Source: an uncultured Acidiferrobacteraceae bacterium (GTDB lineage: Bacteria > Pseudomonadota > Gammaproteobacteria > Arenicellales > UBA868). From it: a stretch of 36,796 nucleotides of DNA. The notes under the pieces were generated by a model. It was not told the origin of the DNA. It saw nothing but the letters and a program-made list of their open reading frames with translations, and ran no database searches. The stretch spans positions 1-36,796 of the forward strand of contig CAJWEF010000009.1 in assembly GCA_913031305.1 (NCBI GenBank), given 5' to 3'. Shown here in pieces: positions 14,895 through 23,207 of this stretch; position 1 is the stretch's first letter, and each line of letters starts with the position of its first letter. Made by a program: the position numbers and the translations under genes.

Positions 14895-17084
14895 TTACCC
14901 TCCCACTGGCGGGGTTGACGATGCGCCCGACCCATCAGGCACGTCATCGGGTTTATCTGCCGGCTCATCCGGCGCCTTGTTTTTCGCGGCAATACCACCA
15001 AGCCAGAACATGAACGCAACCCCGACCATAAATACCAGTACCGCCAGGCTGACCATCTCAGTCATCGTGTAGTTACTCGGGGTGTATGACCAGGGGGAGG
15101 TGTCACGCATCACCCCAAAAATATGCCAGTCACCGCGCAAGCCGGAACGGATGAAACCCATCAAACCCATATTCATCGTGATCACAAACGTAAGAAGCAG
15201 CAAGGCATACTGGCTGCGCACCGTCATCTTGCCCCACTGCAATTTACCCAGTTCCCGGGCGCCCCGGAAAAGGTAGATATCGATGGCTGTCACCAGGATG
15301 ATGCAGCTGATCAACTGCAAAAATTGGGAGACCGCAATGTTGCGCAGGAACGGCGAGGCCTTCTCCATGACGACAAACCCATACACGCCGAGGAATATCA
15401 CCACACTCAAGGCTGTGGCTGTCATGTACAGGCCCTGGGCGAGTTTTCCTCTATCCCGTAACGCGAGGATGACCGCGAGTACAGCCATCGCGCATTCAAA
15501 AGCCAACAGGTAACCCACCGTTCGAAAATAGTGCACCCGGTCTGCCGGCAAATCGAGTTCAGCCGGATCCAGGTTGAACATCGACAGCGCGTACTGACCA
15601 ACGATGGCGATGGCAACCAGTCCTGCCAGGGAAATCACGATCTGCGGAATGCGGCCTTGTTGACTGATCGGCACAACGTCGCTCTTGTTGCCACGACGAT
15701 AGAGAAGAAAACTAAAGAAGGTCGACAGAATGATCAGGTTCACGACCGCGTTCTTTGCCGGCATCAAGCCCATAAACTTGAGCGTCGGGTGATACTGGCT
15801 ACCGCCCATGTCACCCACTTCTCCGCTGGTCAAGGGCAGGTTGTGCGGCGTGAGCCAGATCGCGAAAGAAATAATCAGCGCCCCGAGAATGAATTTGATG
15901 TATTTGTAGTAACGATCTGAACCGGGTATCCGGGTCATGCCACTCCACAGGTAGTAATTACTGATCAGGAAAAGGGAACCCACTAACATCGCCTGGATGA
16001 TGAAAGTCCAGGAGAAGTCTCCCCCCATCATATTGTTGCCCATCACCGCACTGGTGGAATAAACCTCACGACCGAGGTAGTAACCTGCAAAAGGTAGGGG
16101 AATGAGGCCGCAGATGGCCACAAAGTTAGCGATGTACCCCATCCAGTCGTAGTGGGCTCGTTCAGCTGGGGTCTTCGCGCCAATAAACTTGACCGCGGCA
16201 TAAGCCCCCGCGACCAACCCCCCGAATGCCAGGTTGCCCAACATCCGGTGAATCGCAATCGGTGTGGCGAGGATGTTCTCAAACACCTGCCAAACCGTAC
16301 CAATCAGTTCGCCTTCCTGGTCCACCCCCGCTGGGCTCATCATGAATCCCGCCCAGCTGTTCGCAAGCTGCATGATAGCGGTGCCAGCAATATTGAGCAG
16401 GATGCCTATCAGGATGTGCGAGCTTTTCAGGTCACGAAGAATCAGCAGGCCCACCCCCAGCGGCAGGATGTACAACAGCGCAATGAAGGAGCGCGTATCA
16501 CCGCGCATCTGCAGGCCGAACCCACCGAACAACAGCACCACTGCAACGCCGATAATCAAAATCCCCAGCCCCTTGAACAACCACTGCAACTTGACAGGGA
16601 AAGGGCCGCCCCCTTGCATTCGGTTCCAGCCGTAGTAGTACAGGTATAAGAAAAAAGTCTCAGCAAAAAACAGCAAGGCATACATGAACATGACATCTTT
16701 GAACAAGCCGGCCATGTACCCCATAAAGGTCGGATAAAGCGTGAACAACGCAAACGCGAGCAACCCTCCCAGGGCGGCAGTAGTGGCGTAGGCCACACTC
16801 AAAAGGCTGGTGAATTCGTAGGCGAGCTTGTCCAGTTTCGAGTCGGTACTACGCCAGCCAACGATCTCAACGATCACCGCAAACAGCGGCACCCCGAGAA
16901 CAAAGGCCCCGAAAAACAGGTGCATCTGCGCCAGAAACCAGATCAATCGGCGCGAGTCGATGCCCATGAACTGGCGATATTCGTTGGCCTCCAATGCCAG
17001 GGCTTCCGGCGAAATAAGCACCAGCACCAGCACAGCGACCCAGCCGAAGCGGTTTGGACAGCGGCTGACCCGGGACTGGTTCAT
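14895..17084 (-). CDS. cytochrome bd-like oxidase, single large subunit (module A)
   Basis: A 729-residue polytopic protein related to CydA and paralogous to 7471-9366. A cleavable-looking signal (ending ALALE) precedes helix 1 with FLAQMHLFFGAF. FAETFFLYLYYYGW, QLANSW.GFMMSPAG and ATPIAIHRMLGNLAFGG follow. Compared with the paralogue it has an extra segment of about 50 residues holding two helices after YYYGWNRMQGG. Both share AHYDWMGY.ANF, GLMPAKN and a C-terminal GLMG.IRSG.R..WH...V.RD.SP. No GRQPW loop and no CydB gene are present. The tail is acidic and proline-rich. The start overlaps the upstream cytochrome gene as ATGA. O2 reduction is the family expectation; the donor is probably one of the many cytochromes c rather than quinol (inference). 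Confidence 0.8.
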   Translation of the reverse strand: MNQSRVSRCPNRFGWVAVLVLVLISPEALALEANEYRQFMGIDSRRLIWFLAQMHLFFGAFVLGVPLFAVIVEIVGWRSTDSKLDKLAYEFTSLLSVAYATTAALGGLLAFALFTLYPTFMGYMAGLFKDVMFMYALLFFAETFFLYLYYYGWNRMQGGGPFPVKLQWLFKGLGILIIGVAVVLLFGGFGLQMRGDTRSFIALLYILPLGVGLLILRDLKSSHILIGILLNIAGTAIMQLANSWAGFMMSPAGVDQEGELIGTVWQVFENILATPIAIHRMLGNLAFGGLVAGAYAAVKFIGAKTPAERAHYDWMGYIANFVAICGLIPLPFAGYYLGREVYSTSAVMGNNMMGGDFSWTFIIQAMLVGSLFLISNYYLWSGMTRIPGSDRYYKYIKFILGALIISFAIWLTPHNLPLTSGEVGDMGGSQYHPTLKFMGLMPAKNAVVNLIILSTFFSFLLYRRGNKSDVVPISQQGRIPQIVISLAGLVAIAIVGQYALSMFNLDPAELDLPADRVHYFRTVGYLLAFECAMAVLAVILALRDRGKLAQGLYMTATALSVVIFLGVYGFVVMEKASPFLRNIAVSQFLQLISCIILVTAIDIYLFRGARELGKLQWGKMTVRSQYALLLLTFVITMNMGLMGFIRSGLRGDWHIFGVMRDTSPWSYTPSNYTMTEMVSLAVLVFMVGVAFMFWLGGIAAKNKAPDEPADKPDDVPDGSGASSTPPVGG

Positions 17085-17719
17085 TCTTTCTCTCCGGTGA
17101 TCTGACCTTTAAGCGTGGGCTTGGGAATTTCGCGTAACAAGCGGATCAGCGAGATGATTTCTTCTCGCTGCACTACGTGCTCTACTTCGCTATCGCCGCA
17201 AAACTCCCACGGGCCAGCATAGTGACTCAGTTTTTCCCGACCCTTCGGAATAGCCTCGGAGAGCGCTGGCATGCTCGAGCTGTGGCAGCTTTCGCAATAG
17301 TCCTGGAACAACCCGTCCCCACCGATCACCCGGATATAAGTGAGCACCGCAAGCTGCTCGCGCTGGTTCAGTTCCTTGGCCCAAGGCGGCATGGTCGCCC
17401 GACCCTCAGCGATGCTCCTGAGCAGTTCGGCCTCGGGTTTGTCCAATCGCTCACCCTTGGCGAAATTGGGTGCGCCGGGCAGAATCGGGATGCCATCGTA
17501 GCCGTGGCACATCGCGCAGTTGGCGTGGTATATATCACGGGCTTCGACTAATGCGTCGATATCGGCGGTCGAGATCTCAACAGCCCTGGCCGATACACTG
17601 CCCGAAAGCAATACGCAACACAGCAGCACCCCGACGACGCCAGGCGAGCGTGAGATACACAACTTCAAAGCCGTGATCGGCCAACGCCAGCCCCGTCGCA
17701 CCCCGATCGTTCCGTTCAT
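17081..17719 (-). CDS. dihaem cytochrome c, first gene of the cytochrome/oxidase operon
   Basis: A 212-residue protein with a basic N-terminus, a signal/anchor segment (about 27-46) and two haem motifs: CAMCH (68-72) with MPPWAKELN downstream, and CESCH (142-146). The second half is short and lacks an obvious separate Met-ligand loop. The ATG at 17719 has GGTGG upstream, and the open frame that extends to 17986 holds no plausible leader. It is the first gene after a sigma-54 promoter (17821-17836), giving a leader of about 90 bases. Its 4-base overlap with the oxidase gene suggests it is a dedicated partner of that oxidase. Confidence 0.78.
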   Translation of the reverse strand: MNGTIGVRRGWRWPITALKLCISRSPGVVGVLLCCVLLSGSVSARAVEISTADIDALVEARDIYHANCAMCHGYDGIPILPGAPNFAKGERLDKPEAELLRSIAEGRATMPPWAKELNQREQLAVLTYIRVIGGDGLFQDYCESCHSSSMPALSEAIPKGREKLSHYAGPWEFCGDSEVEHVVQREEIISLIRLLREIPKPTLKGQITGEKE

Positions 17720-17820
17720 TTTTCTGCCACCTGTCTCATTGCATGCTTTGTGCCTTTCACCGCTACCACCTTGCGGGCGGAGTTCGGGGTCGCGGCGTGC
17801 CTGATCCTGGTCTTTTGGTA

Positions 17821-17836
17821 AGCAATATCTGTGCCA
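17821..17836 (-). promoter_or_regulatory. sigma-54 (RpoN) promoter of the cytochrome/oxidase operon
   Basis: On the minus strand this reads TGGCAC-AGATA-TTGCT, which fits the RpoN consensus TGGCAC-N5-TTGCW with GG and GC ten bases apart. The predicted start of transcription is near 17810, about 90 bases before the ATG at 17719. It is in an intergenic region and in the correct orientation. It has the same two hexamers as the promoter at 27082-27097. Confidence 0.75.
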
Positions 17837-17992
17837 ATTCCAAAAAGCAGCGATAGCTTCCCTGTCTACGGTTCCTCTAGGCTCCCTTCGCCGCAGCCGG
17901 CCGATCAGGGCAGAACGATCTGTTCTTTTCACCCGCGAGTGGCTGTGGTCATGAAACGGAATATTCAATTTCTCGTCACTGGGCACGGGTGC

Positions 17993-18015
17993 GTCTGGCG
18001 ATGTCGTGGCCAGAC
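17993..18015. repeat. 7-9-7 inverted repeat, possible activator site
   Basis: GTCTGGC and GCCAGAC flank nine bases. Its centre lies about 190 bases upstream of the predicted start at 17810, a normal distance for an enhancer-binding protein. It does not obviously match the palindrome at 27252-27266, so the link to the regulator is only positional. Confidence 0.3.
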
Positions 18016-18096
18016 AACGAATTATTCCGGTTGTTCTTTCTCCCGGTAGCGCTACGGCTTACTGATACTGTGCCCCTGACGCTGCTGGCTGTGTTA

Positions 18097-20334
18097 TCAC
18101 CCGGCAGCGGCCCCGACCGGTGTCGCATGAATCTCGCCCAGGGCATCAATGCAGATCCAATGGACCGCCTCCTGCTCGTCCTCATGCAACAGGTCCAGCA
18201 GCCACGTTGTGCTGTCCGAATCGTTCAGTCGCCTGAGCGTAGCTGCTGCCTCATGGCGAAGGCCGGCCGAAAAACGGAACAGATTGGCCTGTAACTGCCG
18301 CGAGAGTTGGGGATTCCCCATTGCAGGCGTCAGCCCCGCCATCGCTCTACGACACACGCTGCGATCCTCGTCGGCCAGCATTCGTGGTAGATGCAGTCCT
18401 GCCATTTCGCCACCGGCATCTGCCAGCGCCCTTACAGCCCAATCGCGCACAGTCGCTCCGGGGTCATCTAACAATCTGACCAACGCCGCATTCAGCACCG
18501 GGCTTTCCAGCCCCTTACCAATGCCCACCAGGGCATCGATCGCAGCAAGACGCACTTGTTCCTCATCTGACTCAAGGCAACGCAACACTGGCTCAATCGC
18601 CGCAGTGTCTCCGATCCGGCCCAGTGCCAGCAGCACCTCACGAGTCAGGCGCTCATTAGCTCCCTTAAATGCCTCTACCAGCACCGGTACCGAGATCGAA
18701 CCCGCACCCGGGTAGTCTCCCAACAGGCCCGCTGCCAATACCTGTACCGAGCCAACAGGAGCTGGAACCGGCTTGCCGGCGTCAACCTCCGGGTGGGGCG
18801 ATGGCGGATCAGCATCATCGGATGCACTCAATATGGCAGCCAACGTCGAGCTTTGGGCAGTGTGTCCACCCACCAGTTCACGTAATGGATCAGCTGCAAC
18901 GGTGCCTGCGCTCTTTGACTCCACGGAGTCGGTCGCGTCGTCCGCGGGCTCGGTCAGCACGGGGTTATCCGGTTGCACATCAACTTTGGCGGGCCGCAGC
19001 AGGTCGGATAAGAACTGCACTGCCTTTTCGGGCGTCATCAATTCCACCAGCCCTGTCAGTGCCGCCAGCGCCACCGCCTCATTGCGATCGAACACGGCAC
19101 ACTCAAGGGCTTGTAAGACTTTTTCGTGTTCAAGCACGGTGTCAGCGTCGCACCCATCCGCTTCCAACTGTGTCACCCCGGCGACACGCCCCAAAGCGGC
19201 CGCAGCTCGAGCGCGGGTGTTGGCGTGAATCTTCGGGTCCTGTAGTATCGTCGCCAGATCACGTTCAACCCCCGGCTGGCCCAGGGCGCCCAACGCGTTG
19301 ACCACCTGATAACGCAGCCTTTCATCTTCCGTTGTCAGCAGGTTGCGCAACACCGGCACCGTCTTTGGGTCACCGCTGTCACCGAGAAGCCTGGTTATCT
19401 CGACTTTTAATTCCGGTCCGGCATCCGACAGCATCTCCAGCAATCGCTCGACAACACCGGGTGCGTGCGCGCGGACCAGAATATCGGCTGCCGCAGCCTT
19501 GACCTGGCTGTTCAAATCGGTCAGCAACAGCGTTAACGGCACCGTCACCATTGGATGCTTAACTTCTGCCAGTGCCTGGCCCGCACTGATTCGTACCGTT
19601 GGGTCAACATCCAGCAGTGCGTTGATCAAGGCAAGCACTACGGTACCTGGCCCTTCTGATTTGCTATCGCTGTGGGCCAAGGCACCCAGCGCATGAGCTG
19701 CGCGGCGGCGGGCCAGCGGCTTGGATCCGCCGGCCAGTTGTTCCAGCAAAAAGGTCCGGGCTCTGCTGTCATCCAGTTTTGACAGGACCTCGAAACCGGT
19801 TTCCTGCAGATCTTCGTAATCGGGGTCGGAGAGAACCTCAACTACTGGCGTAGTGGCCCGAGGATCGCCAATATCGCCCAGGGCGTTGAGCGCCTGGCTC
19901 TGGACCTCTAGAGAATCACCAAACTCCATGTCATCGATCGAAAGATCAAGTTGTGGCAGCCCGTCCTCACGTAAGCAACGGATCAACGGCTCGACCGCCT
20001 GTGGCGCGCCCAGTTTGGCCAGCGCCCGCACTGCCTCGATACGCACCTCACCCTCAGGATCATTTAATAGGCTCTCAACTAGGGCAGGAACGGCTTCACT
20101 CTGGCCTGAACTGCCCAGCATCACCGCGACATCCAGGCGTACATCCGGGTCCGGGTCGTGTAGCAAAGCGATCAGGCACTCAAGCGTATCCCTATCGTCT
20201 ACCTGCAGCCGGCCCAGCGCCCGCACTGCACAGCATCGCGAGAGCGAGTTATCCCGCTCCAGAACGCCGCGCAACGCCGCCGCCACGACATCCCGTGCCG
20301 GTTCTGGGTTCACTGACAACTGCTCCTCTTCCAT
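18097..20334 (-). CDS. HEAT-repeat (PBS-lyase-like) protein
   Basis: A 745-residue protein made almost entirely of HEAT-like helical repeats of about 31 residues, with recurring phrases such as DPDPDVRLDVAVMLG, DPEGEVRIEAVRALAKLG and DPGATVRDWAVRALADAG. A disordered acidic and proline-containing spacer (about 465-530) separates two repeat blocks. No signal peptide or membrane segment is visible, so it should be cytoplasmic. It begins 168 bases downstream of the molybdoenzyme gene with no clear terminator between, so it may be the last gene of that operon. HEAT proteins of this type serve as scaffolds or in cofactor attachment. A chaperone role for the molybdoenzyme or its Tat export is a guess. 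Confidence 0.8.
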   Translation of the reverse strand: MEEEQLSVNPEPARDVVAAALRGVLERDNSLSRCCAVRALGRLQVDDRDTLECLIALLHDPDPDVRLDVAVMLGSSGQSEAVPALVESLLNDPEGEVRIEAVRALAKLGAPQAVEPLIRCLREDGLPQLDLSIDDMEFGDSLEVQSQALNALGDIGDPRATTPVVEVLSDPDYEDLQETGFEVLSKLDDSRARTFLLEQLAGGSKPLARRRAAHALGALAHSDSKSEGPGTVVLALINALLDVDPTVRISAGQALAEVKHPMVTVPLTLLLTDLNSQVKAAAADILVRAHAPGVVERLLEMLSDAGPELKVEITRLLGDSGDPKTVPVLRNLLTTEDERLRYQVVNALGALGQPGVERDLATILQDPKIHANTRARAAAALGRVAGVTQLEADGCDADTVLEHEKVLQALECAVFDRNEAVALAALTGLVELMTPEKAVQFLSDLLRPAKVDVQPDNPVLTEPADDATDSVESKSAGTVAADPLRELVGGHTAQSSTLAAILSASDDADPPSPHPEVDAGKPVPAPVGSVQVLAAGLLGDYPGAGSISVPVLVEAFKGANERLTREVLLALGRIGDTAAIEPVLRCLESDEEQVRLAAIDALVGIGKGLESPVLNAALVRLLDDPGATVRDWAVRALADAGGEMAGLHLPRMLADEDRSVCRRAMAGLTPAMGNPQLSRQLQANLFRFSAGLRHEAAATLRRLNDSDSTTWLLDLLHEDEQEAVHWICIDALGEIHATPVGAAAG

Positions 20335-20501
20335 CGCTTTACTTCACTGCAGTCGCGTTATGATTATTGCCAATCGCTACGCAGAAATAGTGCGCTCACC
20401 GTGTAAGAACCACAGCTTTGAACGGCCGGAGCCGGTAACTGCCCGGGGCTGAAACTGCCTTGCCTCCCAGGTTTTTGCTTCGCTCGGGCGGATAACCTCA
20501 C

Positions 20502-23201
20502 CTAGATGATATCCCGCCGTTTGAAACTCATTTGGGAAAATGAGTGCTTGAACGTGGACTCACCGATTCGGGTTACCCGTGCTGAGGCAATCTTGTAACG
20601 GTAGTTCATGGTGATCGGATCAGGTACCCGGGGCGTGATCACATTGGCTGGCATTGAGGGTTTGAGGAATTCGCTGAAAGCCACACCCTGCTTGATCGCC
20701 GGTGTGACCATGGCAATCGCCGAATACGCCCCCGAGACCAGTTCGATATGGCCGTCTTTCATCAACCCGGAAAACCACATATCGTCACTCTTGACGCCCA
20801 GGTTGAAGTCCTTCTGCACCGGCACCCGGCGCGACTCAACAGCGACCAGATCTCCAGACTCAATACCGCGGGCCAACGCATCCGCAGGGTGAATCTCGAT
20901 GAAATTCATCGGCCAACGCTGCTGGGTGTAGGGGCGGCGTTCGTAGTCATCGAAGCCAGACTCCCACAATTCGTTGATACGCCCGTTGGTTACCCACAGC
21001 TCATCACCCTTGGGTTGCATGAACTCGTAAAAATCGGCCCACAGTTTCCAGGGTGACTTCACCAGGTTGAGCTTGCCGGTCTGAGTCTTGAACGCCAGCA
21101 GGCGCTTGTTATGCACCGTGGTGGCTTCTGGCCCACTATCGGGAATATCTTTACGGTTGAAATCGTGCAGTCGCTTGGTCTGGACGATGCGGTCGCCGTC
21201 CAGCAGCAAGGGTGCTTGCAAACCTTTGGTACCAAAGCCCCGCAGGAAATCGTGGGCGCGCATACCTTTACGCCGGGCTACCACGCGAATGGCGTTGTAG
21301 TCCTTGCGCGAGCCGCGGCTGAAGCGACAGGTCTCCTCGAAGACCTCGTTACTATCCTTCCAGTCAAATCCCTTGAAGCCCATCTTTTTGGCCAGTGAGG
21401 CCGCAATCTTCCAGTCGGGCATGGCTTCGCCCGGGGCGTCACAGAACTTGCCGTACTGGCGTACTCGCCGCTCTGAGTTGGCCCGTGTGAAATCTTCCTC
21501 ACCCCAGCCGGCTGCTGGGAATACCAGGTCTGCGTACTGGTTACCGATCGGGTCGCGCAGGTAAATATCCTGATTGGCAATCACCATACCACCCGAGTCG
21601 ACCCGGCGCTTGAGGGTATCGATAATGGTCTGCTTGTCGAAACTGCGCACCTGATTGGGATTGAACTTGGTCAGTTTTTTAAAGGCATCTTCCAATGCCG
21701 AAGAACCGGGCATGGCCTGAATCCAGGTGGTCCCCACCACGTAGGCAAAACGCACGTGGCCATCCTCAAGCCAGCGGTCCAGATCCAGTCGGTGGCGTCG
21801 GCGGCCCGGCACCTTGTACGGTGATTTCCAGGTCGGGTACTTACCGCCACTGACGCCGCCGCGCTGGTGGCCGCCCAGCCGGGTCATAATCTGACCTGGC
21901 CGGCCACCACATCCGAGTATCACACCTAAGGTGCCGATCGATGCTGTATTCAGGTAGTTGTTCGACCAGTAGTTACCCTTCTCAATACAGATCGAGGTCT
22001 TGACCCGCTCGCCGTTGGCTTTGGGTTTGGCCATCATCTCCGCAGCAAGGTAGATCTTCTGTGGGTCGATACCAGCGATCTTGGCTGCTACCTCGACTTT
22101 CGATTCTTCCTGGGCTAACAGCCATTGCTTCCAATCCTCGAATCCTTTCACCTGAAACTTGCCCCAGGTGGTACGCCACTGCCAGGGAGTGTTACGGGTT
22201 CCCTGGCCAAAACCGGAGTCGGTCTCCCACTGATTGGCCACGTGCTTTTTGATAAATTCAGCGTCCTCCCAACCGTTTTCCACGATTACACGCTCGATCG
22301 CCATGTGCACCACGGTGTCCGATCCCGGCACGATATCCAGGTGCAGGCCGCCGTGTTTCTCAGCGTAAGCCACCCCGGCGGTGCGCCGAGGGTTAACCAT
22401 GATGACCTTGGTGTGGTTACCATTAATGCCTTTGAGAATCCAGTGGTTCCACAGCGTGGTCTTGGTCTCGAAAGGATCGGTGCCCGATATCAGCACACAA
22501 TCCGCCAACGCAAAGTCCTCATGAGAGGCGCCAAAAATATCGTAGCCAATATCTACCCACCCGGGGGCTGAATTGACGAACGAAGGATGGTCATGGTGCG
22601 CCACCGCAGGGCTGTTAATTGCTTTTAACGCCAGTTTGGTCAGCGCATAGGTGTTCTCAAAGTATTGGTATGAAAAATACTTCATGGCCCAGGCTGACTC
22701 GCCATGGGCTTTGATTACGTGGTTGGATACTTCGGCCGCGATGTCCAAGGCAAAATCCCAGGTCACCGGCATCAGCAGATCGTTGATCCGCACCATCGGG
22801 TGCTGCAGGCGATCCTGGGTGGGCTTTTGCGGGTTATAGACCTTTTGTGCGATACAACCCCCGCGGATACTGTGGCCCCCGCCTACGTTTACCACCCGCG
22901 ACTTGTGGTCACCGACTACGGCGATATGGTGCATCTTGCCATTCCACTTACCCTGGGTGTATTGGTTGGGCCCCACCCAGCCCCCCTGCCCGGGCCGCAG
23001 CGGGTAATTCAGACCCAGCGCATTCTGGTCTCTTTTCGGGCCCCCGCTGGGAGCACCCACCGGCCAGCGGTACACCTTGAAACCACAGGCCATGACACAA
23101 TAGTCACAGCACGTGGTGATGACATCGGCATCCTTCGGTGGCAGGGGTATCTGGTCCTCTGGTTGATAGAACGGCTGTGAGTCTTTAGCTTTTTTTGACA
23201 T
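20502..23201 (-). CDS. idrA: AioA-family molybdopterin oxidoreductase, probable iodate reductase catalytic subunit IdrA
   Basis: An 899-residue catalytic subunit of the DMSO-reductase superfamily with Mo-bisPGD. The N-terminus has the [3Fe-4S] pattern of arsenite oxidase: C32-x2-C35-x3-C39, with Ser111 about 70 residues later in place of a fourth Cys. NALGL, GG.S.RGG, FENT..L.KL, NHW, ELWESGFDDY and the C-terminal SFKRRDI follow AioA. Against remembered AioA, R441 and H445 (RLGGH) are kept, but the arsenite-contact His and Glu correspond to P213 and I222. The gene has no signal peptide and would be exported with its Tat-bearing Rieske partner 6 bases upstream. Linked dihaem peroxidases point to IdrA, which reduces iodate to iodide in the periplasm. 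An AioA-like enzyme for another oxyanion is the alternative. Confidence 0.75.
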   Translation of the reverse strand: MSKKAKDSQPFYQPEDQIPLPPKDADVITTCCDYCVMACGFKVYRWPVGAPSGGPKRDQNALGLNYPLRPGQGGWVGPNQYTQGKWNGKMHHIAVVGDHKSRVVNVGGGHSIRGGCIAQKVYNPQKPTQDRLQHPMVRINDLLMPVTWDFALDIAAEVSNHVIKAHGESAWAMKYFSYQYFENTYALTKLALKAINSPAVAHHDHPSFVNSAPGWVDIGYDIFGASHEDFALADCVLISGTDPFETKTTLWNHWILKGINGNHTKVIMVNPRRTAGVAYAEKHGGLHLDIVPGSDTVVHMAIERVIVENGWEDAEFIKKHVANQWETDSGFGQGTRNTPWQWRTTWGKFQVKGFEDWKQWLLAQEESKVEVAAKIAGIDPQKIYLAAEMMAKPKANGERVKTSICIEKGNYWSNNYLNTASIGTLGVILGCGGRPGQIMTRLGGHQRGGVSGGKYPTWKSPYKVPGRRRHRLDLDRWLEDGHVRFAYVVGTTWIQAMPGSSALEDAFKKLTKFNPNQVRSFDKQTIIDTLKRRVDSGGMVIANQDIYLRDPIGNQYADLVFPAAGWGEEDFTRANSERRVRQYGKFCDAPGEAMPDWKIAASLAKKMGFKGFDWKDSNEVFEETCRFSRGSRKDYNAIRVVARRKGMRAHDFLRGFGTKGLQAPLLLDGDRIVQTKRLHDFNRKDIPDSGPEATTVHNKRLLAFKTQTGKLNLVKSPWKLWADFYEFMQPKGDELWVTNGRINELWESGFDDYERRPYTQQRWPMNFIEIHPADALARGIESGDLVAVESRRVPVQKDFNLGVKSDDMWFSGLMKDGHIELVSGAYSAIAMVTPAIKQGVAFSEFLKPSMPANVITPRVPDPITMNYRYKIASARVTRIGESTFKHSFSQMSFKRRDII

Positions 23202-23207
23202 ATCCGG

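Larger units (their letters stand above)
17720..18096. other. intergenic control region of the cytochrome/oxidase operon
   Basis: 377 bases between the HEAT-repeat gene and the first cytochrome gene. It holds the sigma-54 promoter (17821-17836) and an inverted repeat (17993-18015). I see no tRNA, no strong terminator after the HEAT gene and no convincing small gene. Confidence 0.6.

Noticed and set aside
17740-17755. A second sigma-54-like site AGGCAC-N5-ATGCA on the minus strand
   Set aside because: It has mismatches and would leave a leader of only about ten bases; the full-consensus site at 17821-17836 is better placed.
18045-18056. GTAGCGCTAC palindrome as a regulatory site
   Set aside because: Ten-base palindromes of this composition are common in GC-rich DNA and it has no second copy near the other promoter.
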